Source of the DNA: Enterobacter asburiae
GTDB taxonomy: Bacteria > Pseudomonadota > Gammaproteobacteria > Enterobacterales > Enterobacteriaceae
Length of the DNA stretch: 64,000 nucleotides
Assembly: GCA_011754535.1 (NCBI GenBank)
Contig: JAAQVN010000002.1
Span: 1 to 64,000, forward strand
Reading direction: 5' to 3'
Below, one piece after another: positions 34,700 through 46,144 of the stretch (position 1 is the first letter of the stretch; the number at the start of each line of letters is the position of its first letter). The position numbers and the translations under genes are program-made. The notes beneath the pieces are model-generated. The model was given only the letters and a program-made list of their open reading frames with translations, did not search any database and had not been told where the DNA came from.

Positions 34700-34957
34700 C
34701 CCGCCGCAACGACGGAACGCGCGGGCGCGAAGCGGCGTTGCGCCTTACAGCCCGGCGTCTTTTGCCGGGGTGCAGAAAGCGCAGGATACGGCGCGTGAAG
34801 GGCGGCGTGACCGGAACGGTCGCAGCAAGCCTGCCGTTGACGTTGCGACAGAGGGATGAAAACCCGCTGCCCCGGAGGGGCCGGGCAGAGACAGCAATGC
34901 TGGCTCTGTGCGGAGCATGACAGCCCCGGTTCCCGCCAGGGAAGTCGCCCGCAGTCA
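34700..34957 (-). repeat. GC-rich leading-region repeat, second family, copy 2
   Basis: Partner of 29881-30058, sharing the blocks listed there. It sits in the gene-free gap 34407-35234 between ardA and the DUF905 gene, upstream of the latter. Confidence 0.5.
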
Positions 34958-35015
34958 TATCGCTCAGGAAGAAAAGCCGACAGGAAATCGATATCAGCCA
35001 GTACGCCACCATCAC

Positions 35016-35058
<43 letters not shown>

Positions 35059-35234
35059 GGCATTATCACCGGAACAGAAATAACGCCGACCAGCTGCAGC
35101 ACACCGGTATTCATACCCTGACACCACAGGTACATCAGACAATGGCGCAGGCGCGGCGTACTTCGCCGGCAGGCAGCGCCTGCCAGGGTTTTGCGCGCAG
35201 GCTGACAGGCGGCTGAACCGCCTGCCGGGGAAAA

Positions 35235-35740
35235 TCAGTTGCTGAAGACGTACCCATCATGGAATACATAACCGCTGCTGAACAGGTCACGCGCCCAGGC
35301 TTCAAAATCGAAATAGCTGCGCAGCGGCTCCGGCACCTCATTCAGCAGGCCGTTGTCCTCCACCATCTCCCGCGCGTAGTCTTCCTCGCTTTCCGCCTCG
35401 CCGCGGTATGCATCATCAAACGCGTCATAGTCACACTCGCTGGTATACTCCGCCCAGGCGATAAACGCGGCCTCCCTGCCCTCTTCTTCAGCCTGTTTGT
35501 ACGCGGCGATAAAATCCCAGTCAATGGAGCTTTCAGAGACGAACTGCGACGGGATACCCTCCCAGTCCTGGAACATAAATTCTGCGTCCCATTCATCGGC
35601 GTGCAGCGCCTGACAGGCCTCGTAAAAATCCTCCCTGCCGTCAAACTCCGTCAGGTCAAACCATTTTCCGAAATGCTCCCGCAGTTGTACTTGTGATACG
35701 TGCCCACATAAACAGCCGGTGTGGTGGTCGTAGTGCGCAT
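35235..35740 (-). pseudogene. ardA: ardA antirestriction gene with a single frameshift
   Basis: From ATG 35740 (GGAGGAATTTT before it) the frame reads MRTTTTTPAVYVGTYHKYNC then GSIS and soon stops. One base lower the ArdA sequence resumes (KWFDLTEFDGREDFYEACQA) and runs to the normal C-terminus (FQDWEGIPSQFVSESSIDWD, RSYFDFEAWARDLFSSGYVF). A 1 bp loss near 35669-35674 explains the break. Intact ArdA is a DNA mimic that blocks type I restriction enzymes. A sequencing error cannot be excluded because everything else is preserved. Confidence 0.85.
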
Positions 35741-35777
35741 AAAATTCCTCCGTGGTCGATGTCGTCTGAGTTCCGGC

Positions 35778-35953
35778 TTACGCCGTGCCGACACGACAGC
35801 CCGACAGGGAGCGAAAAATGCAGGGGCGATGCATGAAGCCGCAGCGCCGGTAAACAGCGGAGAGGGTCTGGACGGTTAGCGAGCGAATATTGAGCAAGAT
35901 AACGACGGGAAGAACCGCGACAGGCATTTAAACATACGGCGACCGGGTGAAGG
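35778..35953 (-). repeat. Leading-region repeat, first family, copy 1 (Frpo-like candidate)
   Basis: About 176 bp, imperfectly repeated at 37551-37726 at the same spacing: shared TACGCCGTGCCGA.ACGACAG, ATGCAGGGGCG.TGC, GCCGCAGCGC, CTGGACGGTT, ACGACGGGAAGA and GCGACCGGGTGA. Both copies lie just upstream of minus-strand genes (ardA here, the methylase there). Similar elements in F are single-strand promoters (Frpo/ssi). The rest of the 35741-36149 gap has no gene. Confidence 0.6.
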
Positions 35954-36149
35954 CATCGACGTCAGTGAACCCTTGCATTTGCAGCGTTCGGGCTAAAGTA
36001 GAGGCACGGCGTAAGCCGCAGGCCGCACGAACGTCACTCACCGCGCGGCCGTAACGCCGTGGAGGTCGTGCCGGAACAGAGGAGCTGGCGACATCCTTTT
36101 ACGTTGCAGGACCGGCAGGGCCAGGATTGCTCACGGCCCTGCGGCTGCA

Positions 36150-36566
36150 TCAGATCCGTTCCATCAGCATTCTGACATCGTGCAGTGCCTGTTTGAGGGA
36201 TTCAGGCATCGGGCGGCCCGCCTCCCATGCCTGCCCGATAAGATTTTCCAGATCGCCTTCCTGTCGCCGCAGTACGCGCATGAGCAGCACCGCGGGAACG
36301 CTCACCTCGCGTGCCACGGCCTCACGGTATCGTACCAGAAGGTCGCATACGCCAGAATTTGTAACGCCTTCCCTGCGGTATACAGCCATATCCGTATTGC
36401 CGGTTGTTTCCATCAGCCCCTGAATCTCGGTAGGTTCCGGCTTTACGTCAAGTTCGCCGCAGGCGACATAAAAAGCTTCTTCGGTCCAGACCAGCAGTAC
36501 CAGCGGCTCGTCGGGGGTGAACATGTTTTCGAGCCGGGTGCAGAGTTCTTCGCGTGTTCCGTACAT
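36150..36566 (-). CDS. DUF1380-like plasmid protein
   Basis: 138 aa starting MYGTREELCTRLENMFTPDE, with VSVPAVLLMRVLRRQEGDLE and a C-terminal LKQALHDVRMLMERI. The pattern fits the DUF1380 proteins common in leading regions. Good ribosome site CTGGAGAA. Function unknown. Confidence 0.75.
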   Translation of the reverse strand: MYGTREELCTRLENMFTPDEPLVLLVWTEEAFYVACGELDVKPEPTEIQGLMETTGNTDMAVYRREGVTNSGVCDLLVRYREAVAREVSVPAVLLMRVLRRQEGDLENLIGQAWEAGRPMPESLKQALHDVRMLMERI

Positions 36567-36614
36567 TTTGATTCTCCAGAGTCGTCTTCTGACGGGCGTT
36601 TCTGCCCGCCCGTG

Positions 36615-36839
36615 TCAATCTTTAAAGCTGGCGTCCAGCTCCAGCGCCTGCAGGTATGCTTCAAGATAAAGCGCATTGATGCGGCAAATTGTCTGGCGGG
36701 CCAGGCGCTCCGTCAGGTTCTCTGCGTCGTAGCGGTAGCGGGATTCAAGCGCATTGAGCGTGGCGCGCAGATCGCACATGCTGTTTGCCAGGGCGGCAAC
36801 GTCGGCACGCAGCGCTTCGTTTCCGGCGTAGTTCGTCAT
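36615..36839 (-). CDS. Small helical protein coupled to the methylase
   Basis: 74 aa starting MTNYAGNEALRADVAALANS and predicted entirely helical/coiled coil. Its ATG overlaps the methylase stop (ATGA), so it is made by translational coupling. No known family recognised. Confidence 0.7.
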   Translation of the reverse strand: MTNYAGNEALRADVAALANSMCDLRATLNALESRYRYDAENLTERLARQTICRINALYLEAYLQALELDASFKD

Positions 36840-37519
36840 GCGGCCTCCGGATACCAGCGGTCGTCATTTGCCGCCGGGGTCTGCATGGCGCGGCGTACCG
36901 CATCAAGGCGTTTCTGTCCCGCCTGGTGATACTGCTCCAGCAGTTCGATACCGATGTATCGGCGTCCGGCCTGTAATGCCGCAACGCAGGTCGAGCCGCT
37001 TCCGGCAAAGGGGTCGAGAACAATGGCGTTCGGGTGTGTAAAGCTCTCGATCAGCGGTTGCAGGCTGGTTACGGGTTTTTCGGTCGGGTGGTGCCGGTTG
37101 CCACTGTATTTCCAGCCCAGCACATCCGGCAGCGGGTTTTGCGGAAGGGTCGGACGGCCTTTTGCCAGCAGGTAGGCACATTCATGGCGGTAGCCAACAT
37201 AAGCGGACTTCGATGTGTAGGTTTTGGTAAACACCAGGTGGCCGACAACGCTGAATCCGGCATGTTTCCAGGCGACCATAAAGCGATCGACGCGGTTCCA
37301 GCCGTAGAGGCTCACCATCAGCGCGTCTTTTTTCAGGACGCGGTACATCTCATTACATGCGGGCTGGAGCCATTCATCGGTTTTATCGCCGGCGATGGTA
37401 CGCCCCTGACGGTCACGAAAACCAACCAGATATGGCGGGTCGGTCAGGATAAAATCGACAGCATTATCCGGAAATCCGGTCATGATATGGACGCAATTAC
37501 CCAGGATAAATCGGGACAT
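36836..37519 (-). CDS. DNA adenine/cytosine-N4 methyltransferase, leading-region type
   Basis: 227 aa, beta-class order: catalytic motif IV DPPYLVGF near the N-terminus (after MTGFPDNAVDFILT) and the AdoMet-binding motif I VLDPFAGSGSTCVAALQAGR near residue 180. No partner restriction gene is present, so it is an orphan methylase that may protect incoming plasmid DNA. It heads the minus-strand gene series. Confidence 0.9.
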   Translation of the reverse strand: MSRFILGNCVHIMTGFPDNAVDFILTDPPYLVGFRDRQGRTIAGDKTDEWLQPACNEMYRVLKKDALMVSLYGWNRVDRFMVAWKHAGFSVVGHLVFTKTYTSKSAYVGYRHECAYLLAKGRPTLPQNPLPDVLGWKYSGNRHHPTEKPVTSLQPLIESFTHPNAIVLDPFAGSGSTCVAALQAGRRYIGIELLEQYHQAGQKRLDAVRRAMQTPAANDDRWYPEAA

Positions 37520-37550
37520 GATAGTTCTCCTTTCTCAAATGCGGCGCCAG

Positions 37551-37726
37551 TTACGCCGTGCCGATACGACAGCCGGATTAAAAGCGGAGAATGCAGGGGC
37601 GGTGCCGCAAGCCGCAGCGCAGTAAAAAAGCCCACGCTGGCTGGACGGTTTGACGGCGAAAATTGAGACGGAAAACGACGGGAAGACAGCGGGTAAAGCC
37701 TTTGAAATTAACTGCGACCGGGTGAG
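37551..37726 (-). repeat. Leading-region repeat, first family, copy 2 (Frpo-like candidate)
   Basis: Partner of 35778-35953, directly upstream of the methylase gene (start 37519). Together with its twin it is the best candidate here for a single-strand promoter or primer site. Confidence 0.6.
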
Positions 37727-37843
37727 CAGTTGTGTTTACTGTCAATAGAAGAATAAAAAAACAGCATTGATCTAGTGGTTATTGAGTTGTATATTTAAAC
37801 ATGCTGGATATGAAAACAGTTAACTACTCGTAAAGGCGGGCTA

Positions 37844-38839
37844 ATGGCTGAAGATTCAGAGTATTTTTCTAGTTTCATTGATATTGATAAGCGTCCTTCC
37901 TTCTCATCAGAGCATGAGATCAGTCCTGAAAACTTCCAAAAACTAATAGGTGAATACAAATTCACTGAAGATGTGAGTTGTCAGGTAAAAGCTTTAAATG
38001 GCATGTGCCATCAAAAACATAAAAGTGGTTGGTTAGGCGTTACCGCGGATGGTTTTGAAGTCCTGATTGGCGGGCATTGTGCAAGAAAATACTTCAAAGC
38101 TGATAAATCCTTTACCAATGAAAGAAAGCGGGTTCGCAAGCAGCTCGACAGAAAGAAAGCCCTTCATAAGCTAAAGGATTTTCGTGATAACGCTCTGATT
38201 ATCAATGAAGAACTATCCCGTCTTCGCACTACTATCATTAATACAAGAGTCATTTTAGATCAGATACTTAAATCATTTCCAAATACAGTATTGTCATTCA
38301 TCACTGATGCGCAGAAGACTCGCAACTGGGATATCAAAATTGATGTCCTGCACAAATTTAATGATGACAATAAACCCATATGGGTTACCAGTTCATTAGG
38401 CAATTTAAAGTCGCTACCTTATATGTATGAGGTCATTAGTTTAATGACCCGGGCAAAATCGCTCGCAGAAAAATTCTCCGAGGCCTGCAGCCTGAATCCA
38501 GAAGATGTATCAACACCAAAACTGAAACGGATCATTGAGACTCTCAACGACAAGGACGATCTAATCAAATCAGCCACATCTCTAAGCCAGGAAGTATCGC
38601 GATTCATTGATACAAGAAACCTAGAGCTACTTATCTTCGTTTGCAGAAACTATGAAGAGGAGTTCCTCGCAACCAGAGCAATTATAGCTATTACAGGTGC
38701 AAAAGTCTCAACTGATGGGCATGTCAACCTGCGACTACGGCGGATAAAGGAAAAAACTACAAAACTCTTTGACGGAAAACTGATTAGAAAGAATCAGATA
38801 GTCGAGAAATTCCAGCGTAGCAAGGCATTCACTAGTTGA
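37844..38839 (+). CDS. Unknown 331 aa protein with a Cys/His cluster
   Basis: Starts after AAAGGCGGGC at ATG 37844, on the plus strand and opposite to the leading-region genes. It is visibly more AT-rich than they are. An N-terminal cluster (CQVKALNGMCHQKHKSGW and GGHCARKYF, residues about 46-85) could bind zinc. A basic segment (NERKRVRKQLDRKKALHKLK, about 92-112) and long helices follow. I recognise no family. Position at the edge of the leading region would suit a defence or anti-defence gene, but this is only inference. Confidence 0.65.
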   Translation: MAEDSEYFSSFIDIDKRPSFSSEHEISPENFQKLIGEYKFTEDVSCQVKALNGMCHQKHKSGWLGVTADGFEVLIGGHCARKYFKADKSFTNERKRVRKQLDRKKALHKLKDFRDNALIINEELSRLRTTIINTRVILDQILKSFPNTVLSFITDAQKTRNWDIKIDVLHKFNDDNKPIWVTSSLGNLKSLPYMYEVISLMTRAKSLAEKFSEACSLNPEDVSTPKLKRIIETLNDKDDLIKSATSLSQEVSRFIDTRNLELLIFVCRNYEEEFLATRAIIAITGAKVSTDGHVNLRLRRIKEKTTKLFDGKLIRKNQIVEKFQRSKAFTS

Positions 38840-38890
38840 CGTCTAATACCATTCCTTTTACCAATGATGGGTGCCATTCGGCATCCGTTA

Positions 38891-39721
<831 letters not shown>

Positions 39722-39761
39722 CTAATATTGATCCACCTTGTTTACTCAGGATTAGCTTCCG

Positions 39762-41567
<1,806 letters not shown>

Positions 41568-41786
41568 TAACCCATGGATCAATTTTCAACCGTTGGGGTG
41601 GATCAGTTTTGCACCGTTGGTAACATCCATGACAACAAGCGAAACCGATAACTCCCTCAACGCTTCCAGCAATAACTGTATGCCTGTCGGTGTGTTTTCC
41701 AGATGAAGAAACTGGGATGTTGTATCAATGTGGACATCAAAGCTGTCTTTCGATACATCAATTCCGACTGTTGTAGTTTCTTTCAT

Positions 41787-42119
41787 TTTTCAGTTCTCCC
41801 TACCTTGTAGATACGGGCTTACCCTTCAGCCCCGGCAATTGTTCGGGCTAATTCTGAAACTGACACTGCGCAAAAATACTCACCCTCGGGCTTTATATCC
41901 CTGGACACCGGTCACGCTGCAGCATCAGGAAAAACACATAGAGTGTATACCTCTATGTCAAACAAAACATACAAGGACACCGGCAGAGCGAACCCTTGCA
42001 TTCGCAGCGTCCCGGCTACAGTAGCGGCACGGCGCCCACACGATGGCAGGAACCAGAAATACGGCCTATGTTCAGAGCTGAGGTGAACCCTGATTAGAGA
42101 TCCACAGCGGAGAAACACA
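41787..42119. other. IS110 5' flank, then leading-region repeat scrap
   Basis: 41787-41985 is the upstream non-coding end of the IS110 element and the place for its bridge RNA. From about 41986 the sequence (GAACCCTTGCATTCGCAGCG, then GGCTACAGTAGCGGCACGGCG) closely repeats 35967-36010, so the IS110 right end is near 41985. No gene is present. Confidence 0.55.
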
Positions 42120-42707
42120 ATGTGCGGTCGGTTTACGCAGTACAACTCCCGCGAGGAGTACCTTGCCTTTCTCGGAGAAGAAGCTGAACGGGATATTCCG
42201 TATGATCCGGAGCCCGTCGGCCGCTACAACGTTGCGCCCGGTACCCGGGTATTGCTGCTGAGTGAACGCCGCTCACAGCTGCATCTTGATCCTGCTCACT
42301 GGGGTTATGCCCCGGAGTGGTGGAACAAGCCCGCTCTCATCAACGCCCGAAGTGAAACTGCTGCCGGCAGCCGGATGTTCAGGCCACTCTGGGAGCACGG
42401 ACGGGCCATTGTTTTTGCCGACGGCTGGTTCGAGTGGAAACAGCAAAACGGCAATGACTAGGAAGGATTCCTGATCGTCACGGCAGCTGCGGGTGAGGGA
42501 CTGCTGGACATTCACGATCGGCGACCGCTCGTGTACTCACCGGCTGCTGCGCGTAAATGGCTCAGCGAAAACACAACCGGTAAAGAGGCGGAAGACATTG
42601 CCCGTGAGGGCAGTCTTCCCGCCGAAGATTTCACATGGCACCCCGTCAGCCGGGCAGTTGGCAATCCCGGTAACCAAGGCCGGAAACTTATTGATCCACT
42701 GACCTAG
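42120..42707 (+). pseudogene. SRAP/YedK-HMCES family gene with internal deletion and stop
   Basis: Intact relatives cross-link abasic sites in single-stranded DNA through Cys2. Here MCGRFTQYNSREEYLAFLGE, RYNVAPGTRVLLL, KPALINARSETAAGSRMF and VFADGWFEWKQQNGND are present. An in-frame TAG (42459) replaces about 35 residues of the family, and the same frame then resumes EGFLIVTAAAGEGLLDIHDR to DFTWHPVSRAVGNPGNQG. Cys2, the Asn and Glu of the active site lie before the stop; the catalytic His after it. Confidence 0.83.
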
Positions 42708-42763
42708 CAGACGCTGAGATACGCGGCATCCACTCACAGGGTTATGCACTGTTTCTGTGGATA

Positions 42764-43080
42764 ACCACGTATGAAGCCATGCGGCAGGCAGTCTGTCAGT
42801 ACGCTGAGCGTGCAGCTGAAAAGCTGCGCGGTGAGCGGCAGTTCTGCAGGCATATTGCCGTATTTGTGAAGACGTCACCGTTCGCGGTGAACGAACCGTA
42901 TTACGGGAATGTGGCCAGTGAGAAGCTGATGAAAGTCGTGGACGGTATTAACCATTCAGGACTGGGAAAAGTGTGGTTCGCGGGTAGGGGGTTGCGCCTG
43001 AGTGGCAAATGAAGCGTGAGATGCTATCACCTGCTTATACGACACGCTGGGCAGATATTCCTGCAGCGAAACTGACTTGA
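42764..43080 (+). pseudogene. umuC C-terminal remnant
   Basis: Translation gives TTYEAMRQAVCQYAERAAEK, FCRHIAVFVKTSPFAVNEPY and YGNVASEKLM, then after a frameshift WQMKREMLSPAYTTRWADI. This is the last third of UmuC/ImpB-type DNA polymerase V. The catalytic domain is absent. Confidence 0.8.
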
Positions 43081-43084
43081 AACA

Positions 43085-43160
43085 TTGGCGATTTCACCTT
43101 GAAATTTTCAACATAAACCACATTATTACAATAGGTTAGGTGTGAAATCGCCGTGGCGAA
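43085..43160. promoter_or_regulatory. parS: parS-like centromere of the P1 type
   Basis: Left arm TGGCGATTTCAC (43086-43097), right arm GTGAAATCGCC (43142-43152) and TGGCGA (43154-43159), separated by an AT-rich stretch with a partial IHF match (TTACAATAGGTTA). These are the P1 parS heptamer (ATTTCAC) and hexamer (TCGCCA) boxes, placed just after the parB stop as in P1. Confidence 0.82.
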
Positions 43161-43161
43161 G

Positions 43162-44139
43162 TTATTTACTCAAATTTCTATCAAGGACCTCGTTGATAGC
43201 TTTGTCCAGTTCATCCTGAACCACTTTTGACATACGGCTAAACTCATAAGTCAGCGTACGCCCTTTCACACGCTTGCGCGCGAACTTATCCTTTTCTTCA
43301 AAGGTCCAGAGTGCGGAAATTACTGACGTTTCCTTAGGAGGAGGAGCTATCAATGCCTGAGAGGCCTGAGAAATCAATTTCAGTATACTGGCTTTCTGTT
43401 CGTCTTCCGGTCGCTCGTAGTCACTCAAAATTGCATCATGCTGATCTGAGACAGACTTAATGAGCCCTTCAGACGTTAAGCCCTTTTCACTGAGTTTTTC
43501 ATTAACCTCTAACAGAATTTTATAGTCACTAAACGACAGCTCAGACTGAACCGGGAACAGAGAAATCAATTCTTGCGGTACTGCTGCCGCCTGCAGTGCC
43601 CTGGTGACCTTAGCCTGGGATAACCCCTCCAGTTCAGCAATTTCCTTTTGATTGAATCCAGACTCTTTCAGAGCCATCAATCTTAAGCCGATCTCCCGAA
43701 GGTTATGCTCTTTAGCTGTCTGGATATCTTTAGCCAGCTGGCGAGCTTCATCAGCTGATAAAAGTTCATCGGTAACCATTACATCAAGGCCTGTACGGAT
43801 ATAAATCGCTGAGGCTCGCCGTCTCGAACCATCCAGTATCTCAATACTTTCACCTTGCTGAATGCCAATACAGGGGAAAAACTGCTGAAACTTAATCGTC
43901 TGGATAATAGATTTCAGGGACTCCCTGGTCAGAGCAAGTTGATCTCTTCCATTGGTTTCCTGGTTTACGAATGTCTTACTTTCAACGTCCGATGCTGGTA
44001 CCCGAACAAACCTGAACGTTATCTTCCTGCCGGATTTTAGGGTAAATACCTGACTTCTTTGGGTGTCAGTCATCTCGACCATTGACGCTTGGGTATTTAA
44101 CTGTCTGCCAATGGTTTTTCTTTTCTCATTCGACATCAC
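43162..44139 (-). CDS. parB: ParB, P1-type centromere-binding partition protein
   Basis: 325 aa, matching P1 ParB (333 aa): KRKTIGRQLN at the start, IEILDGSRRRASAIYIRTGL, AKDIQTAKEHNLREIGLRLM, the HTH GFNQKEIAELEGLSQAKVTR and the C-terminal dimer domain FARKRVKGRTLTYEFSRM. It binds the parS boxes directly downstream of its gene. Coupled to parA by ATGA. Confidence 0.94.
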   Translation of the reverse strand: MMSNEKRKTIGRQLNTQASMVEMTDTQRSQVFTLKSGRKITFRFVRVPASDVESKTFVNQETNGRDQLALTRESLKSIIQTIKFQQFFPCIGIQQGESIEILDGSRRRASAIYIRTGLDVMVTDELLSADEARQLAKDIQTAKEHNLREIGLRLMALKESGFNQKEIAELEGLSQAKVTRALQAAAVPQELISLFPVQSELSFSDYKILLEVNEKLSEKGLTSEGLIKSVSDQHDAILSDYERPEDEQKASILKLISQASQALIAPPPKETSVISALWTFEEKDKFARKRVKGRTLTYEFSRMSKVVQDELDKAINEVLDRNLSK

Positions 44140-45341
44140 ACACCTCCGTTAGTACGAATGAACTCAATGCGATCAAATACGGCCTTCGCAAAGTCTTCCG
44201 CTGCTGATTTTGCGCTTTTAAGCGCCTCGGTGCTTCCATCATAGGTTGCTGGATTTGCGGAAATAACTGTGTCAAAAGTCTCCCCGCAGCGCTCGAAGCC
44301 ATCCAGCCTCGGCAGAACCATGTCGAGCATATCGGCACCGAATACCTCTTTGGCCTGACTATGGCAAATTTTGTGATCAGACTTGTTCAGGATTTTAGAC
44401 ATAAAACCGACATTTCCGATGAGATTGCAGGTGTGTCCATCCTGTTCGATCGAATCAATAAGCGCAGGAAGGCTGGCTACAAACTTCAGGGAAGAATGAA
44501 AATCAACCGTTGCCGGTGGAAGAGGGGTCAACATCAGGTCTGCCGCTCCGATGCAGTTTTTCAGGAACGCATCGAGGTGAGGACCACTATCAAGGAAGAT
44601 AAAGTCGTAGTCATACCGTAGCTTGTCGATAATGTTCTCTTTGAGCACTGCATGAATATTTTGCCCCGGCAGATGTTCCTCACACAATCCCTTCCAGCCT
44701 TCAGCAAGGAATGCATCGTCAATGGAAGCAGGAATAACATCAACGCCCGGGATAATTGACGGCACGATGAAATCGGACAGTAATTCTTCACGAGACACGT
44801 TCTGGAGCATGGCCTGAGCAGCCGTATTTTCAACCAGACCCACTGAATTCTCATGGCTCAGGAACATTGTCAGAGATGCCTGCGGATCGAAATCGATGGC
44901 AAGAATACGCAGGTCTTCGAACAGAAGCTGAGGATGAGCTCGAAAAGCATGGGATAATGAAGCGGTAGAAACTGTCTTGGAACCGCCACCTTTAAGGTTA
45001 CATACAAAAATAGTGAAGGCTTTATCGAAGCGATCTCTGTACTTGGGGACTTTACGATGGAAATACAGATCGATGACGTTCTGAATCGTCATCGCGTACT
45101 TCATCGTATTGCCGGAAGGTTTCTTTTTAAAAATGTAGCCACTGGCTTCCATTTCGGCCACAGCATACTCAACACTCCCTTTGCTGAGCTTAGGCAGCTT
45201 ATATAGGGCGGCTTTACTGTATTCCTGATAGAACTCGGTAAGCTTCAATTCCTCTTTTTGCAGGCGGATACTTTCGCTCAAGGATGTCAGAAGTTTACCT
45301 GCACGTGTGGCGACTTTCCGTAACTGCTCAATATTTTCCAT
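44136..45341 (-). CDS. parA: ParA, P1-type partition ATPase
   Basis: 401 aa, type Ia Walker ATPase with an N-terminal HTH region (about 1-105) and deviant Walker A KGGGSKTVS (117-125; P1 has Val for the third Gly), Walker A' ILAIDFDPQASLTMFLS. It resembles P1 ParA along its whole length (LPGQNIHAVLKENIIDKLRY, LPRLDGFERCGETFDTVISA). It moves plasmid copies over the nucleoid and represses its own operon at the palindrome just upstream. Confidence 0.95.
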   Translation of the reverse strand: MENIEQLRKVATRAGKLLTSLSESIRLQKEELKLTEFYQEYSKAALYKLPKLSKGSVEYAVAEMEASGYIFKKKPSGNTMKYAMTIQNVIDLYFHRKVPKYRDRFDKAFTIFVCNLKGGGSKTVSTASLSHAFRAHPQLLFEDLRILAIDFDPQASLTMFLSHENSVGLVENTAAQAMLQNVSREELLSDFIVPSIIPGVDVIPASIDDAFLAEGWKGLCEEHLPGQNIHAVLKENIIDKLRYDYDFIFLDSGPHLDAFLKNCIGAADLMLTPLPPATVDFHSSLKFVASLPALIDSIEQDGHTCNLIGNVGFMSKILNKSDHKICHSQAKEVFGADMLDMVLPRLDGFERCGETFDTVISANPATYDGSTEALKSAKSAAEDFAKAVFDRIEFIRTNGGV

Positions 45342-45351
45342 CTTTCACCTC

Positions 45352-45387
45352 ATGACGTTTTTTGTCATTTTGAACAAAAAACGTCAT
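45352..45387. promoter_or_regulatory. par operator
   Basis: A perfect 14 bp inverted repeat ATGACGTTTTTTGT with 8 nt between the arms starts 11 bp from the parA start, the expected place for ParA autorepression. Confidence 0.75.
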
Positions 45388-45447
45388 ATTGCAAGAAAAA
45401 AATCATAGTATTTTGGTTTTGCTCTCAATCGTTGGGGTCGTGTTAAA

Positions 45448-45504
45448 TTTTGTTGGCCCACAACGCAAACCGTGTGTCTGTTCAGAGCTTGCATCTGAGC
45501 AGGC
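45448..45504 (+). repeat. 57 bp direct repeat flanking relBE, copy 1
   Basis: Matches 46584-46640 with about eight differences (shared TCTGTTCAGA and CTGAGCAGGC). It lies upstream of the toxin-antitoxin genes. Confidence 0.8.
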
Positions 45505-45512
45505 AAGAGACA

Positions 45513-45568
45513 AAAGACTTGTTAACAGGTCTTTGCGGGTGTATTTTAGAGACTAGTTAAACGGTCTC
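45513..45568. promoter_or_regulatory. Tandem operators before relBE
   Basis: Two related quasi-palindromes, AAAGACTTGTTAACAGGTCT (about 45513) and GAGACTAGTTAAACGGTCTC (45549-45568), precede the antitoxin gene and share the core GAC..GTTAA..GGTCT. They are likely bound by the antitoxin. Confidence 0.6.
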
Positions 45569-45580
45569 AAAAGGTAATCT

Positions 45581-45832
45581 ATGCCCAACATCATTCTCAG
45601 TGACACAAGCGCCAGTGTCAGCGAACTTAAGAAAAACCCAATGGCGACTGTCAGCTCCGGTGATGGCTACCCGGTTGCTATTCTTAACCGCAACCAGCCC
45701 GCCTTTTACTGTGTTCCGGCAGAGCTATACGAGAAAATGCTCGATGCCCTGGACGATCAGGAACTGGTTAAGCTTGTCGCCGAACGCAGCAACCAGCAGC
45801 TGCATGACGTGGACCTGGATAGTTATTTATGA
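45581..45832 (+). CDS. relB: RelB/StbD-type antitoxin
   Basis: 83 aa Phd/YefM-like antitoxin (DTSASVSELKKNPMATVSSG, YPVAILNRNQPAFYCVPAEL) that binds DNA with its N-terminus and the toxin with its C-terminus. It overlaps the toxin start by 4 bp. Confidence 0.88.
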   Translation: MPNIILSDTSASVSELKKNPMATVSSGDGYPVAILNRNQPAFYCVPAELYEKMLDALDDQELVKLVAERSNQQLHDVDLDSYL

Positions 45833-46116
45833 CGTATACGGTCAAATTCAGGGATGATGCGCTGAAAGAGTGGCTGAAGCTGGATACAGTCATTCAACAG
45901 CAATTTGCGAAAAAGCTAAAGAAGTGCAGTGAAAATCCGCATATCCCTTCAGCAAAACTGCGCGGGATAAAGGACTGCTACAAAATCAAACTTCGAGCGT
46001 CTGGCTTTCGTCTGGTCTATCAGGTGATTGACGATCAATTAATTATCGCTGTTGTAGCTGTAGGAAAACGTGAACGTAGTGACGTTTATAATCTTGCCAG
46101 TGAACGAATGAGATAA
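45829..46116 (+). CDS. relE: RelE/StbE-type toxin
   Basis: 95 aa ParE/RelE superfamily toxin (KFRDDALKEWLKLD, NPHIPSAKLRGIKDCYKIKL, SGFRLVYQVIDDQLIIAVVA, VGKRERSDVYNLA). Basic residues typical of ribosome-dependent mRNA interferases are kept. Post-segregational killing and stability of the plasmid are the likely roles. Confidence 0.9.
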   Translation: MTYTVKFRDDALKEWLKLDTVIQQQFAKKLKKCSENPHIPSAKLRGIKDCYKIKLRASGFRLVYQVIDDQLIIAVVAVGKRERSDVYNLASERMR

Positions 46117-46144
46117 TTATTCATTTTTATGTTTGGAGGTCATA

